In this document: positions 46,501-54,492 of the stretch, in pieces
Layout: every line of letters starts with the position of its first letter
Numbering within the stretch: position 1 is the stretch's first letter
Assembly: GCA_025966315.1 (NCBI GenBank)
Contig: JAOPUZ010000051.1
Span: 231,468 to 295,467 of the forward strand
Length of the DNA stretch: 64,000 nt
Source: Frankiales bacterium
Lineage (GTDB): Bacteria; Actinomycetota; Actinomycetes; Mycobacteriales; Jatrophihabitantaceae
Reading direction: 5' to 3'
Notes under the pieces: generated by a model
What the model was told of the DNA's origin: nothing
The model's database searches: none
What the model saw: the letters and a program-made list of their open reading frames with translations, nothing else
Program-made: the position numbers and the translations under genes

Positions 46501-47676
46501 GATCGTGGGCGCGCGACTTTCGGACCCTTCACCGGCCCGCAGACTCGGGGTGATCGACACGGTCGCCTGGTTGCCGGCGATAAAGGCGTCATTGGCGTTG
46601 TCGGTGGCCGCCAGCTGGTACGCCGGTAGCTGCCCGTTCACCGTCGACGAGGTCAGCGTGCTGATCTCGTGGATCTCGTTCGAGCCACCGGTCGAGGCGG
46701 CCCAGCCGAAGGTCAGCTGATACGGCTGGCCGGTGGCCGAGTCGAACCAGCTGGCCGGCGCGTACGGGGCGACCGAGGGCAACGCTCCACTCAGCGTCGT
46801 GGTGCCGGTGTATGCGCCCACCTTCATGGCCCAGCTGTTGGCCGGCACCGCGAGCGTTCCGGTGTTCGCAGCCGAGCCGGACGGGTTGAGCGCGATCTCG
46901 ATCGGGACGGCGGCCGGACGGGCGCTCTGGCCCGCCTTGTCCAGGCCGCCAGCCCCCACTGAGGTGGTCGAGAGGATGCAATATCCAGCCGTGCCGTTAC
47001 CCGGGCCACGGACGGTGACGCTTTCGGGGACGGCCGCAGTAATAGGGCATCCGGTGCCACCGAAGTTGGAATTGGAGAAGTTGCCGAACACGTCGACCCC
47101 GAAGCCGATGTAGCCGTAGGACACGCCCGGTGAGACACCGGAGGCGCTGTAACCGAGGGAGCCGCCGAGCGGGCCGCTGGTAACCGGGGCCGCCGGGTTG
47201 GCGGGGTCCGTGACGGCCAGCAGGAAGGCGATCCCGTCCGCGCCCGAACCGTTGTACTGGTAGCTGTTGAATTTGATGTCCAGGCCCTGGGCCGTCGGCA
47301 GGCTGACCGTGCTGTAGACCGTGCCCACTTGGCCGTTCAGATTCGAGGTGAGCCGAAGCTGGCCGCTGCCCACGCTGTCGATGGCGGGCGACTGGCAGCC
47401 CGGAATCGGCGTCTGCGAGACGTTCGAACCAGCAGTGAGGCAGGCGGTATTGGTGCCCGCAGATGGCCGTCGCCAGTTCGTGTCGGTGGTATTGGCGTTG
47501 GTGAATGATTCGGAATTGAGCTGGGTCAACGCGACGGCCTGGGCGGCCTGGGCCAGCACCAATGACGAGGCCAAAACCAGCGCCAGCACGCTGACCAGCC
47601 TGACCAGAAGCCGGGTCCGAAATTGTCGCTTCGGGAACAAATCATCCGTGATGCCCGCATTGCCAGCACTGCCCAT
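43597..47676 (-). CDS. Large secreted Ig-like repeat surface protein (sortase-type anchor)
   Basis: 1359 residues. A signal peptide with a long n-region (hydrophobic LLVRLVSVLALVLASSLVLA, cleavage probably after AQA at about residue 47). A lectin/ConA-like domain follows (about 50-355; NGSGADGIAFLLAVTDP). Next is a DUF11-like segment, eight Ig-like repeats of about 90 residues (about 480-1220, core SYSGL..ATGTVTF..LC), and a cadherin-like domain (GYSGPDTITYLVV). The end is LSDTG, a hydrophobic helix and RRRSR, resembling a sortase cell-wall sorting signal. A likely adhesin; the ligand is unknown. Confidence 0.88.
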   Translation of the reverse strand: MGSAGNAGITDDLFPKRQFRTRLLVRLVSVLALVLASSLVLAQAAQAVALTQLNSESFTNANTTDTNWRRPSAGTNTACLTAGSNVSQTPIPGCQSPAIDSVGSGQLRLTSNLNGQVGTVYSTVSLPTAQGLDIKFNSYQYNGSGADGIAFLLAVTDPANPAAPVTSGPLGGSLGYSASGVSPGVSYGYIGFGVDVFGNFSNSNFGGTGCPITAAVPESVTVRGPGNGTAGYCILSTTSVGAGGLDKAGQSARPAAVPIEIALNPSGSAANTGTLAVPANSWAMKVGAYTGTTTLSGALPSVAPYAPASWFDSATGQPYQLTFGWAASTGGSNEIHEISTLTSSTVNGQLPAYQLAATDNANDAFIAGNQATVSITPSLRAGEGSESRAPTITTTFPAGITPQAGPFTTNGYTCTSTAQVTSCTYTPGSAIAAGTNLPTADIPVTIGSGTTPGSYTIRSQVSSTDANPATTTLPVTVSSFVASASGTISYGANETLSFTGIPSGATGAVTFKDAGNNTLCAVPDVTAATSCVVTAPHGGSYAVTATYAPGASSPYATQDATTSFTVNKAGAPFTAAATPAAAAFGASSTLLASGLPAGATGTVVFKDASNNELCTVADVTIATSCSTAADLALGSYSITATYSGDTNYNASTAATSLTVGQATNTLTAAVSDPSITYGSTDTLSFSGLPTAGATAATGTVTFKDAGLNVLCTATLPSTSCSTATTLAAGVYAVTAFYSGDPHYAAVNSVAVPMTVTKAPITLTASATSPVITYGDADTLSFAGLPTTGGNAATGTVTFTDAASNVLCVAILPATSCSTSTALPAGSYTVTATYAGDANYDAGAATSFPITVGQHGATGLVADVTPPSTAYANAATLSYSGLTLTGPNAATGTVTFADASHTTLCTATLPATSCVAPDDLDTGHYGVTASYSGDSNYAASTATTAFDVTSAPTALVAAVSDNSVSFGSADTLSYSGLTVSGPTAATGTVTFSAAGTTLCTATLPATSCSTPADLAAGHYPVTATYSGDGNHDGSSAGTAFEVAQAATAISTAASTAGHFGTVTTLAYGGLPVTGTTAATGTVVFTDAAGDVLCTATLPETSCAVDAAFGAGDYDVTATYSGDANHLGSTASGALHITTASFVMVATPSVAKATLGQPVVITLSGIPDDATGTVTVTSKGHTLCTIVLPALTCTTSKTLAIGDYPLVASYLGDDNYNPSTATASFAVIAIPHTFSKATAKASATGSKVTLSVPTGNGVVVTITDAPAHGTAFIRNGKLFYTAADGYSGPDTITYLVVRADGSSEFVTVTIDVPSIPGVAAAAPSAELSDTGVDVRTPLIVGAGFIGAGVLAVAGTRRRSRA
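44000..46235 (-). repeat. Eight tandem Ig-like coding repeats (~280 bp each)
   Basis: Eight related units encode TYGSADTLSFSGLP..ATGTVTF-type cores; each has a conserved LC (TLPATSC) and a terminal ATYSGDANY-type motif. The last units are the most divergent (repeat 8 lacks the usual SGL spacing). High sequence similarity between units can allow recombination and length variation among strains. Confidence 0.85.
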
Positions 47677-47782
47677 TTGCGCGGTCCGTTTCTCGCTTTA
47701 CCTACTGGAGGAAATGGCGATTACAGACCGTGTGCTCTTTACGCGGTTTCTGTAACAGGGGGGACCATATCAAACGTCTGCT

Positions 47783-47803
47783 ATCTGCGCTTACCACGCA
47801 GAT
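47783..47803. other. Inverted repeat upstream of the surface-protein gene
   Basis: ATCTGCG (47783-47789), a seven-base spacer and CGCAGAT (47797-47803). It is a possible operator or leader hairpin about 110 bases upstream of the Ig-like protein's start. Meaning unknown. Confidence 0.35.
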
Positions 47804-47945
47804 TGGCGCGGATTCTGCTCGAATTTCACACCTAGAGGCCACAATCGCGATGATCGATTTAGGCAATCAATTCTTCTGTCGGACCCCCTGGCTACGGTCA
47901 CAGGCACCGCGAAAAACTCGCAGCCGACCGACGAAGGGCTCTTGC

Positions 47946-48317
47946 GTGGACTACAAACTGGAACTGATTGCTGTGCCGGTTAGCGACGTCGATCGAGCGA
48001 AGACGTTTTACGCCGACCAGGTCGGCTTCCATGCTGATCACGATCACCGAGTCAATGAAAATCTGCGCTTCGTGCAGCTGACGCCGCCCGGCTCGGGCTG
48101 TTCGATCGCCATCGGCGAGGGCATCGTCGACAGCGAACCGGGCTCGGTCCGGGGGCTGCAGTTGGTCGTCCCGGACATCGAGATCGCACACGCCGAGCTG
48201 AGCGGCCGAGGCGTCGCGGTCAGCGACATCGAAGACCTGAGCTGGGGCAGCTTCATCTATTTCGCCGACCCCGACGGCAACGCCTGGGCCATCCAGCAGT
48301 CGCCGGGCCGCCTTTAA
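47946..48317 (+). CDS. VOC (glyoxalase/bleomycin-resistance) family protein
   Basis: 123 residues from GTG 47946 with GAAGGGC upstream. A vicinal-oxygen-chelate fold: LIAVPVSDVDRAKTFYADQVGF, NLRFVQLTPPGSG, then a C-terminal IYFADPDGNAWAIQQS. Only some of the usual metal ligands are obvious (E/H positions near the ends), so it may be a binding protein or dioxygenase-type enzyme. Substrate unknown. Single gene. Confidence 0.82.
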   Translation: MDYKLELIAVPVSDVDRAKTFYADQVGFHADHDHRVNENLRFVQLTPPGSGCSIAIGEGIVDSEPGSVRGLQLVVPDIEIAHAELSGRGVAVSDIEDLSWGSFIYFADPDGNAWAIQQSPGRL

Positions 48318-48436
48318 CACCACGCGTTATCGGCGGCGGCGCTCAGCTCGCGTTCGGTCCCGTCGATGGGTTAGTGACAACTGTCAACGGCGAAGGCATG
48401 CCGTCACGATTCGCAGTATCTAGGAATGGAGGCCCG

Positions 48437-48523
48437 GTGGACGCACTATCTTTGCGAACTGACGAACGCCGGGCCCGTTTGGCGCGCCGCGGGTTGCCCG
48501 ATCAGGTCAGCGCACAGCTATGA
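48437..48523 (+). CDS. 28-codon leader ORF coupled to the diguanylate cyclase
   Basis: GTG 48437 is preceded by GGAATGGAGG, one of the strongest ribosome sites in the window, and encodes 28 residues (MDALSLRTDERRARLARRGL, then PDQVSAQL). Its TGA (48521-48523) overlaps the ATG of the GGDEF gene (ATGA at 48520-48523), which itself has no good ribosome site. Translation of the large gene is therefore probably coupled to the small one. The Arg-rich sequence resembles no known leader peptide. Whether the peptide functions is unknown. Confidence 0.55.
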   Translation: MDALSLRTDERRARLARRGLPDQVSAQL

Positions 48524-50211
48524 GGAGCCTCGCCTCGAAACTGTCCGCGGGCGTGCTTTGTGCCTGCCTTTTCTTCGCCATCGCCGCTACCGCGATCGGT
48601 GCCGTTGGCATCTTCGGGGTACGAACCGCGACCCAAACCGGTCAGCAGATCGCCGACGATGAACTAAGCACCGCAACGATCACTGCACAGCTCGGGCTCA
48701 AGCTCGACGCGGCCTACTCCGACGGCATGGCGCTGACGATCAGCAGCGACCCGACCAACCGTGAATCGCACGCCGCCCGGTTGGCCAACATCAGAATTCC
48801 CGAGGTGGAGGCCAGCCTGGCCGAACTAAATCGAATTCACGCCGGCGACGAAGCAATCGAACTCGCGAACATCACCGAACTAAACCAGCGCTGGAGCAAC
48901 CTGCGCACCCTCCTGAACGCAAGGCTGACCACCCAAGGCGGTCAAGGCGCGCCCGAGCGCAGTTCAGCGGCCGCCTTGACCACAGCCTTCGACCCGTTGG
49001 CTAATCAGATCACCGAGCTCATCAACCGCGAAGTCGTTGACGTGCAGGCCGATCAGGCACGTGCCGCGGCGGTGGCCGCGCGCACGAACTGGGGCGTCGT
49101 GGCAGCCGTCATTGTTTCGGTGGCGATCAGCCTGGGGTTGGGCTGGTGGGGCCGTCGTCGGCTGCGTAGCGCGGTCGAGCCGGCGCAAGACCAGGTGGAA
49201 TTCGCTGACACCCTGCAGCTGGCCGAGGACGAAGGCGAGGCGCAGCAGTTGCTGCAGCGACACCTTGAACGAAGCGTGACCGGTGGCACCGTCACGGTGC
49301 TCAACCGCAACAACAGCGCCGATCGGCTCGAAGCAGTGACGCCGGTGTCGATCGGATCACCTTTGAAACAAGGGCTTCTGCACGCCGAACCACGATCCTG
49401 TCTGGCCGTTCGGTCGGCTCGGGTTCACAGCGAGGACGATCATCGGCATGCCCTGCTTGGCTGCCCGGTCTGTGGCGAGTGCCCCGGCACGTCACTCTGC
49501 ACCCCGCTGACTGTCGGCGGCGAAGTCATCGGATCGGTGTTGGTGAACCGCACCTCCAGGTACAGCCCAACGGAACAGCAGCGCATCCGGGACTCCGTCG
49601 CCCAGGCCGCGCCCGTGCTCGCCAACCTGCGCAATCTGGCCATCGCCGAGCTGCGGGCCGCGACCGATTCGCTGACCGGACTGCCCAACAAACGCGCGGT
49701 CGCGGACAACCTCAAACGAATGCTTGCCCAAGCCTCCCGGACGCTCAGCCCGCTGGCCTTGCTGGTGCTGGACCTCGACCATTTCAAAGGGATCAACGAT
49801 CGCTACGGACACCCGGTCGGCGATCAGACCTTGGCCAATGTCGGTGCGGCCATCCGGTCGGCTATCCGCGAGAGCGATTTCGCCGGTCGCAACGGCGGCG
49901 AGGAATTCGCGGTGCTGTTGCCCGATACCGATGCTGAAGGCGCCGCCGTAACGGCCGACAAGATCCGGGCCGCCATTGCCGAGATCGCGCTACCCGGTCT
50001 GGATCTGATGGTGACCGCCAGCGTTGGCGTCGCGGCCTACCCGCAGCACGGGACCGGCAGCGAGCGCCTGGAGCGACTGGCCGACGCCGCCCTCTACGTC
50101 GCCAAGCGCACCGGTCGCAACCGCGTCGAGATCGCCAGCTCCCCGGCCGAGGACGCCGCCATCGAATTGCTGGCCGCGGATACGACTTCCTGGCCAGCGC
50201 GAGATTCCTGA
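48520..50211 (+). CDS. Diguanylate cyclase (membrane sensor, GAF, GGEEF)
   Basis: 563 residues. A membrane helix at about residues 7-33, an extracellular four-helix-bundle-like region (LDAAYSDGMALTISSDPTNRE), a second helix (VVAAVIVSVAISLGLGWWG, about 190-208), a GAF-like domain and a GGDEF domain with the active GGEEF motif. RESD, the inhibitory RxxD, lies five residues before it. There is no EAL domain, so it should only synthesise c-di-GMP. The GAF part has a Cys cluster (C-x2-C-x2-C-x5-C, GCPVCGECPGTSLC), possibly redox- or metal-sensitive. It is transcribed after the leader ORF. Confidence 0.92.
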   Translation: MRSLASKLSAGVLCACLFFAIAATAIGAVGIFGVRTATQTGQQIADDELSTATITAQLGLKLDAAYSDGMALTISSDPTNRESHAARLANIRIPEVEASLAELNRIHAGDEAIELANITELNQRWSNLRTLLNARLTTQGGQGAPERSSAAALTTAFDPLANQITELINREVVDVQADQARAAAVAARTNWGVVAAVIVSVAISLGLGWWGRRRLRSAVEPAQDQVEFADTLQLAEDEGEAQQLLQRHLERSVTGGTVTVLNRNNSADRLEAVTPVSIGSPLKQGLLHAEPRSCLAVRSARVHSEDDHRHALLGCPVCGECPGTSLCTPLTVGGEVIGSVLVNRTSRYSPTEQQRIRDSVAQAAPVLANLRNLAIAELRAATDSLTGLPNKRAVADNLKRMLAQASRTLSPLALLVLDLDHFKGINDRYGHPVGDQTLANVGAAIRSAIRESDFAGRNGGEEFAVLLPDTDAEGAAVTADKIRAAIAEIALPGLDLMVTASVGVAAYPQHGTGSERLERLADAALYVAKRTGRNRVEIASSPAEDAAIELLAADTTSWPARDS

Positions 50212-50234
50212 CCCAAGCGAGATTCCTGACCCAA
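50199..50234 (+). repeat. 18-bp tandem duplication over the GGDEF stop
   Basis: GCGAGATTCCTGACCCAA occurs twice without spacing (50199-50216, 50217-50234). The first copy contains the TGA stop of the diguanylate cyclase gene; the second is 18 bases ahead of the nitronate monooxygenase start. A fresh slippage product; little functional meaning expected. Confidence 0.85.
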
Positions 50235-50252
50235 GCGCGGGACACTGGTCGC

Positions 50253-51296
50253 GTGAACCTGCCGAGCGAATTTCCCATCGTGCAAGCACCCATGGCCGGC
50301 GGGCCATCCACACCCGCGTTGACCGCGGCGGTCGCGAATGCGGGCGGCTATGGATTCGTCGCCGGCGGCTACCTGACCTCCGAGGCATTGCGGGCGGCAA
50401 TCGAGGCCACCCGCGCCCTCACATCAGGCCCCTTCGGCGTGAACCTGTTCGTTCCGTCCGCGCGGTCGGACCTGGTCGAGGTCTCGGCTTACGCGGCAAC
50501 CATTCAGCCGGAGGCCGACCGCCTGCAGGTGACGTTGGGCGAACCCCGGTGGGACGACGACGCCTTCGACGCCAAGCTGGACCTGCTGGAATCGCTGCCG
50601 GTGCACCTCGTCAGTTTCACCTTCGGGTGCCCGAGCGTCTCCGTCGTCCAGCGATTGCACCGGGCCGGCACCCAGGTGGCGGTGACCGTGACCTCAGCTC
50701 GCGAGGCACGACTCGCGACCGAGGTCGGGGCGGATCTGCTGGCCGTGCAGGGCACCGAGGCGGGTGGTCACCAGGGCAGCTTCGCCAACTCAACGAACTC
50801 AGCCAACTCAGCCGAGATTGCCGCCAACTACACGCCGCTGCTGGCCGCGCTGGCCGAAATACGCGAGGTCTCCGCGCTACCCATGATCGGCACCGGCGGC
50901 ATCATGACCGGCCACGGCGCCGCGACGGTGCTGGCGGCCGGGGCCGTCGCCGTCCAACTCGGCACCGCGTTTCTCTGCGCCGCCGAAGCGGGCACGTCGC
51001 CGACCTACCGCCAGGCGCTGCTGACCGCGCGATACGCCGACACCATCGTGACCCGCGCGTTCAGCGGCCGGTACGCACGGGGACTGGCCAATCGCTTCGC
51101 CCTCGAACACGACCGGCATGCTCCGCAGGCCTACCCCGAGGTACACCACCTGACCCGTCCGCTGCGCGCTGCCGCTACGGCGGCCGGCGACGCCGACGTC
51201 CCCAACCTGTGGGCCGGCCTCGGCTGGCGGCAGGTCACCGCCGAGCCGGCCGCGGACATCGTGACCCGCATCGCCGCCGGCGCCCGGGCCGGCTAA
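50253..51296 (+). CDS. Nitronate monooxygenase family protein
   Basis: 347 residues, GTG start. An FMN-binding TIM barrel: PIVQAPMAGGPSTPALTAAVANAGGYGFVAGGYL at the N terminus, LAVQGTEAGGHQG (the class signature of NMO), and PMIGTGGIMTGHGAATVLAAGAVAVQLGTAFL for FMN phosphate. It oxidises nitronates such as propionate-3-nitronate using O2. A distinct family member could have another substrate. Its stop overlaps that of the convergent MFS gene by three bases. Confidence 0.92.
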   Translation: MNLPSEFPIVQAPMAGGPSTPALTAAVANAGGYGFVAGGYLTSEALRAAIEATRALTSGPFGVNLFVPSARSDLVEVSAYAATIQPEADRLQVTLGEPRWDDDAFDAKLDLLESLPVHLVSFTFGCPSVSVVQRLHRAGTQVAVTVTSAREARLATEVGADLLAVQGTEAGGHQGSFANSTNSANSAEIAANYTPLLAALAEIREVSALPMIGTGGIMTGHGAATVLAAGAVAVQLGTAFLCAAEAGTSPTYRQALLTARYADTIVTRAFSGRYARGLANRFALEHDRHAPQAYPEVHHLTRPLRAAATAAGDADVPNLWAGLGWRQVTAEPAADIVTRIAAGARAG

Positions 51297-52528
51297 CTCT
51301 CAGCCGGCGCCGGATCGCCCGCCGCGGATGCCGGTTTGACCGGCATGACTGCAGGCACCGCAGCCGCTCGGCGCCGCTCGTCCGCTACCGGAGTGATGAC
51401 GATGGCCAGCAGCGGGAAGACCGCGACCACGGCAAAGCCCCAGCCGTACCCGTGAGCGGTGACCAACGCGCCGAGCAGCGGCGGGGTCAGGGCCGAGGCA
51501 AGGTTCTGCACCGTGTTGTGGGTGCCCAGCGCGCGACCGGCCCAGGCCGAGCCACCGAACTCGGCCACCGCGGTGAACGCCAGGCCGTTGTCGGCCACGG
51601 TGACGACCGCGCCGATCACCAGGATCACGACAACGACCGGCGACGAGAAGGCATCACCGACGGCGAAGGCTGCCATCACCAAGGCACTGGCTATCGCCAG
51701 CTGACGCATCGGGGTCAACCGGCTGGCCACCCGGTCCGACCAGCGACCGCTGGCGATCCGGCCCGCGGCCCCGAGCACCTGAGCGCAGAACAGCAGCCGG
51801 CCGGCGGCGGGCGCGTCCCAGTGCCGCACGCTCACCAGATAGACCAGCGAGAACGCCGACACGGCGAACTGCGGCACCACCAGCATCGTCGACGCGGCGT
51901 GGACGCGGTACAGGGTCGGCGTCCGGTAAGGGTTGGCCGTCCGCACGCCGGGTGCCCGCGGTGCCCGCGGCGGGTCGATGACGAACAGGATCACGAGCAG
52001 CGCGATGACCGCGCAGGCGCCGGCCGGGATGAGCAACGCGCGGCCGGCCCCCCAGCGTTGCGCGGCGGAGGGCAGCACCAGCGCGGCAAACGCGACGCCG
52101 AGCGGCTGCGCGGTTTGCCGTACGCCCATGGCCAGGCCGCGTTCATGGGCGGCGAACCAGCCCAGTACGACTCGCCCGCTGGCGGCATTGACCGAGGCGC
52201 AGGATGCCCCGGCCAGTACGAACAGCAGGCACAGCAAGCCGACCGAATGCACCGGCGCGGCCAGGCCGAGAAAGATGGTGGCCAGCAGCAGGCCGGAGGC
52301 GATCACCACGCGCTCGCCGTAGCGGTCGGCCAGCGCGCCCCACAGGATCAGGGTGAGCAGCAGGCCGACGGCCGGCGCGCCCACGACCACGCCGGAGCCG
52401 GTCAGCGACAGGTGCAACTCGGCGCGCAGCTGCGGGACCAGCATCGGGATGCCGTATAGGAACGCGCAGGTCGCCGCCTGCGCGAGCAACCCAAGACTCA
52501 GGATCACCCACCGGTTGGCTTTCGGCAC
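51293..52528 (-). CDS. MFS transporter
   Basis: 411 residues, GTG start with GAGGTGAT upstream. Twelve hydrophobic helices with LILWGALADRYGERVV in loop 2-3 (the MFS signature). It resembles the CynX/NimT and AraJ-like groups. Its stop overlaps that of nitronate monooxygenase. No operon partner. Substrate unknown. Confidence 0.87.
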   Translation of the reverse strand: MPKANRWVILSLGLLAQAATCAFLYGIPMLVPQLRAELHLSLTGSGVVVGAPAVGLLLTLILWGALADRYGERVVIASGLLLATIFLGLAAPVHSVGLLCLLFVLAGASCASVNAASGRVVLGWFAAHERGLAMGVRQTAQPLGVAFAALVLPSAAQRWGAGRALLIPAGACAVIALLVILFVIDPPRAPRAPGVRTANPYRTPTLYRVHAASTMLVVPQFAVSAFSLVYLVSVRHWDAPAAGRLLFCAQVLGAAGRIASGRWSDRVASRLTPMRQLAIASALVMAAFAVGDAFSSPVVVVILVIGAVVTVADNGLAFTAVAEFGGSAWAGRALGTHNTVQNLASALTPPLLGALVTAHGYGWGFAVVAVFPLLAIVITPVADERRRAAAVPAVMPVKPASAAGDPAPAES

Positions 52529-52633
52529 GACGCATCACCTCGCCGCCTAGCCTAAAGGTGGTTCCCGCTAGCTGGGAAGTCGATCTCACCAGGTAGGACA
52601 TAGGGCAAAGGAAGACGACCGCCGGGACGCGAA

Positions 52634-52674
52634 ACGGGGCTCCGAGCAGGATCTGTCCCTGGCCGGAGCCCCGT
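52634..52674 (-). terminator. Hairpin terminator of the cold-shock gene
   Basis: ACGGGGCTCCG (52634-52644), a 19-base loop and CGGAGCCCCGT (52664-52674) form a perfect 11-base stem 26 bases beyond the cold-shock gene's stop. No long U-run follows, so it may be an intrinsic terminator of the GC-rich actinobacterial type. Confidence 0.65.
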
Positions 52675-52699
52675 CTGGAGCCGACTCGCGATGCCGCGG

Positions 52700-53083
52700 C
52701 TACGGCTCGAGGTTGTCCGCGACCGCACGCAGCAAGGTCGCCACCTGCTTGCCTTCGGTACGGTCCGGGTAGTGCCCGCGCCGCAATGAGTTGCCGACCT
52801 TGTCGAGCAACTTGATCAAGTCCTCGACGATGGGCGTCATCTCTTCCGGCGGCCGGCGGGTCGCCTTGACCACCGACGGGACCGGATCGAGCAGCCGCAC
52901 CTGCAAGGCCTGGTTGCCCTTGCGTCCTTGCACCACTCCGAACTCGACCCGCTGGCCGGCTTTCAACTCCCCGACCCCCGCGGGCAGGGCGTCCTTGTGA
53001 ACGAACACGTCAGCGCCGTTTTCGTCGGCCAGGAAGCCGAACCCTTTCTCGGCGTCGAACCATTTCACCTTGCCGGAAGGCAT
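52700..53083 (-). CDS. cspB: Cold-shock protein (CspB type, with C-terminal extension)
   Basis: 127 residues from ATG 53083 (MPSGKVKWFDAEKGFGFL). Residues 1-67 are the OB-fold with RNP1 KGFGFL and RNP2 VFVHKDAL, which bind single-stranded nucleic acids. The remaining 60 residues are an alpha-helical extension (RRPPEEMTPIVEDLIKLLDKVG) as in the mycobacterial CspB (Rv0871, from memory). It is an RNA chaperone under cold or stationary stress. Confidence 0.93.
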   Translation of the reverse strand: MPSGKVKWFDAEKGFGFLADENGADVFVHKDALPAGVGELKAGQRVEFGVVQGRKGNQALQVRLLDPVPSVVKATRRPPEEMTPIVEDLIKLLDKVGNSLRRGHYPDRTEGKQVATLLRAVADNLEP

Positions 53084-53259
53084 GAGTGAACACCCCACTA
53101 ATCTCGTCCCGCGCGTCACGGTTGACTGCGCGTAATTTCTCGCGTTGACACAATTTTGCCCGCCAGCGATGCCGGCGGGCCATCGATCCCGGTAACGCGG
53201 ACGTCAATGTCACAGGATATCCCGGCAACACGACACCACGCACCGGAGATACTGGTCCT

Positions 53260-53604
53260 ATGCTGCCGTTGCCGTCGACCCCTGGACGTCAAAACGGCCC
53301 GGTCGTACGGGTCGGGGCTGCCTTTTTCGTCATCGGCCTGCTATTTCTGATCGCCACTGTCGTGCCGTTCTTCTTCGGCGAGCACAACCGGGCGCTGTGG
53401 CTCAATCTCGGCTGCCTGCTCGCCCCGCTCGGCTTCGCCATGATCGTCGTCGCCGCCGTCCGGGCGGGACGAGCCGATCAGCGGGCGGCTCTGGACGCTT
53501 GGCGGGACTCACACCGCGAATTACACCGCAGCGAGCCAGCGCCGGGCCGCGGCGTGCACCTCGGACGGAAGTTCCGGCGCGGTCAGCAGCTTGGGCGCCA
53601 GTGA
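53260..53604 (+). CDS. Small two-helix membrane protein
   Basis: 114 residues from ATG 53260 with GGAG at about 12 bases upstream. Two hydrophobic helices (VGAAFFVIGLLFLIATVVPFFF and LWLNLGCLLAPLGFAMIVVAAV) and a basic C-terminal tail. The last 84 bases overlap the 3' end of the convergent MOSC gene. A similar short membrane protein lies near marR in mycobacteria (from memory). Function unknown. Confidence 0.7.
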   Translation: MLPLPSTPGRQNGPVVRVGAAFFVIGLLFLIATVVPFFFGEHNRALWLNLGCLLAPLGFAMIVVAAVRAGRADQRAALDAWRDSHRELHRSEPAPGRGVHLGRKFRRGQQLGRQ

Positions 53605-54201
53605 CCGGTCACCGGTCAAGGCGCGGAACGTCTCGCCCATGGTGAGCCCGTGCGTGGGCCGGTCCAGCACCTCGATGCGGTCCCCGGCGGCGACCTCACC
53701 CTCGGTCAGCACCCGCAGGTAGGCGCCCGGGCGGCCGGCCTCGGTGAACCGGCGAACGAGGCGGTCGACGCCCCAGAATGCGGCAAAAGTCGAACACGGG
53801 ATCCGCGGTACCGATACCTGCAGCACCGCACTGCCGATCCGCCAGCGCTCACCAATGACCGAGCCGGTGACGTCGACGCCGCGGGTGGTCAGATTCTCAC
53901 CGAGCGAACCGGGACCGAGTTCGAGCCGTAGCTCGCCCGCCAGCTGGGCGGCCCACCATTCGATATCCTCCGCCGCATAGGCGTAGATCGCCTGATCGAC
54001 GCCGCCGTGGTTGGCGGTGTCGCAGATGGTGTCGCCGAGGACGCCGAGCCGGCGCAGCGCGACCGGGCCGGCCACCGGCCGCTTGTCGATTCCAGTCCGG
54101 GCCGGCTTGCGGTCGTCATCGTGGCGCGGGCGGCGCAGCGACGGATTGTCGATCACCACAGCCACGTTGACGGCAAGCAGTGATCCATCCTTTACGGTCA
54201 T
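53521..54201 (-). CDS. MOSC domain-containing protein
   Basis: 226 residues from ATG 54201 (MTVKDGSLLAVNVAVVIDN). The MOSC fold carries the conserved Cys in VPRIPCSTFAAFWG, with CDTANHGGVDQAIYAYAAED and GSLGENLTTRGVDV as family signatures. MOSC proteins act in molybdenum cofactor or sulfur-carrier chemistry; in YiiM-like members the Cys is part of the reaction. Specific partner unknown. Confidence 0.9.
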   Translation of the reverse strand: MTVKDGSLLAVNVAVVIDNPSLRRPRHDDDRKPARTGIDKRPVAGPVALRRLGVLGDTICDTANHGGVDQAIYAYAAEDIEWWAAQLAGELRLELGPGSLGENLTTRGVDVTGSVIGERWRIGSAVLQVSVPRIPCSTFAAFWGVDRLVRRFTEAGRPGAYLRVLTEGEVAAGDRIEVLDRPTHGLTMGETFRALTGDRSLAPKLLTAPELPSEVHAAARRWLAAV

Positions 54202-54284
54202 GCTGACCAGCCTAACCACGTGGCACACTGGATACCCGCGTATTTCATGCGCGGGCGACGCGGTTATGAGAGGGCGATTCGGAT

Positions 54285-54476
54285 ATGGCTGGCACAGTAA
54301 GTCCGCAGTTGAATTGGGACGACACGTACCCGGAACACCCCGTCAACGAGCTGCTGTCCCAGAAGGCCGGTTCGCAGGCCCCGTTCGGTGACGATGTGAG
54401 CCTGCCGCTGCCGGTCGAGGACGTCTTCTACGTGCACCCGACCCGTCGCGAACGTCCGAACCTAGCCGGTCACTGA
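54285..54476 (+). CDS. Small conserved-type hypothetical protein upstream of the helicase pair
   Basis: 63 residues from ATG 54285 with AGAGGGCG upstream. It has no membrane segment; the sequence is acidic in the middle and basic at the end (LNWDDTYPEHPVNELL, VEDVFYVHPTRRERP). It lies 16 bases before the WYL-like gene, so it may be part of that operon. I cannot assign a function. Confidence 0.6.
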   Translation: MAGTVSPQLNWDDTYPEHPVNELLSQKAGSQAPFGDDVSLPLPVEDVFYVHPTRRERPNLAGH

Positions 54477-54492
54477 AAATCTCCGCCTACCG

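Noticed and set aside
50024..52459. 811-codon plus-strand open frame across nitronate monooxygenase and MFS genes
   Set aside because: Overlaps real genes on both strands; composition is Arg/Gly-rich and does not look like a protein.
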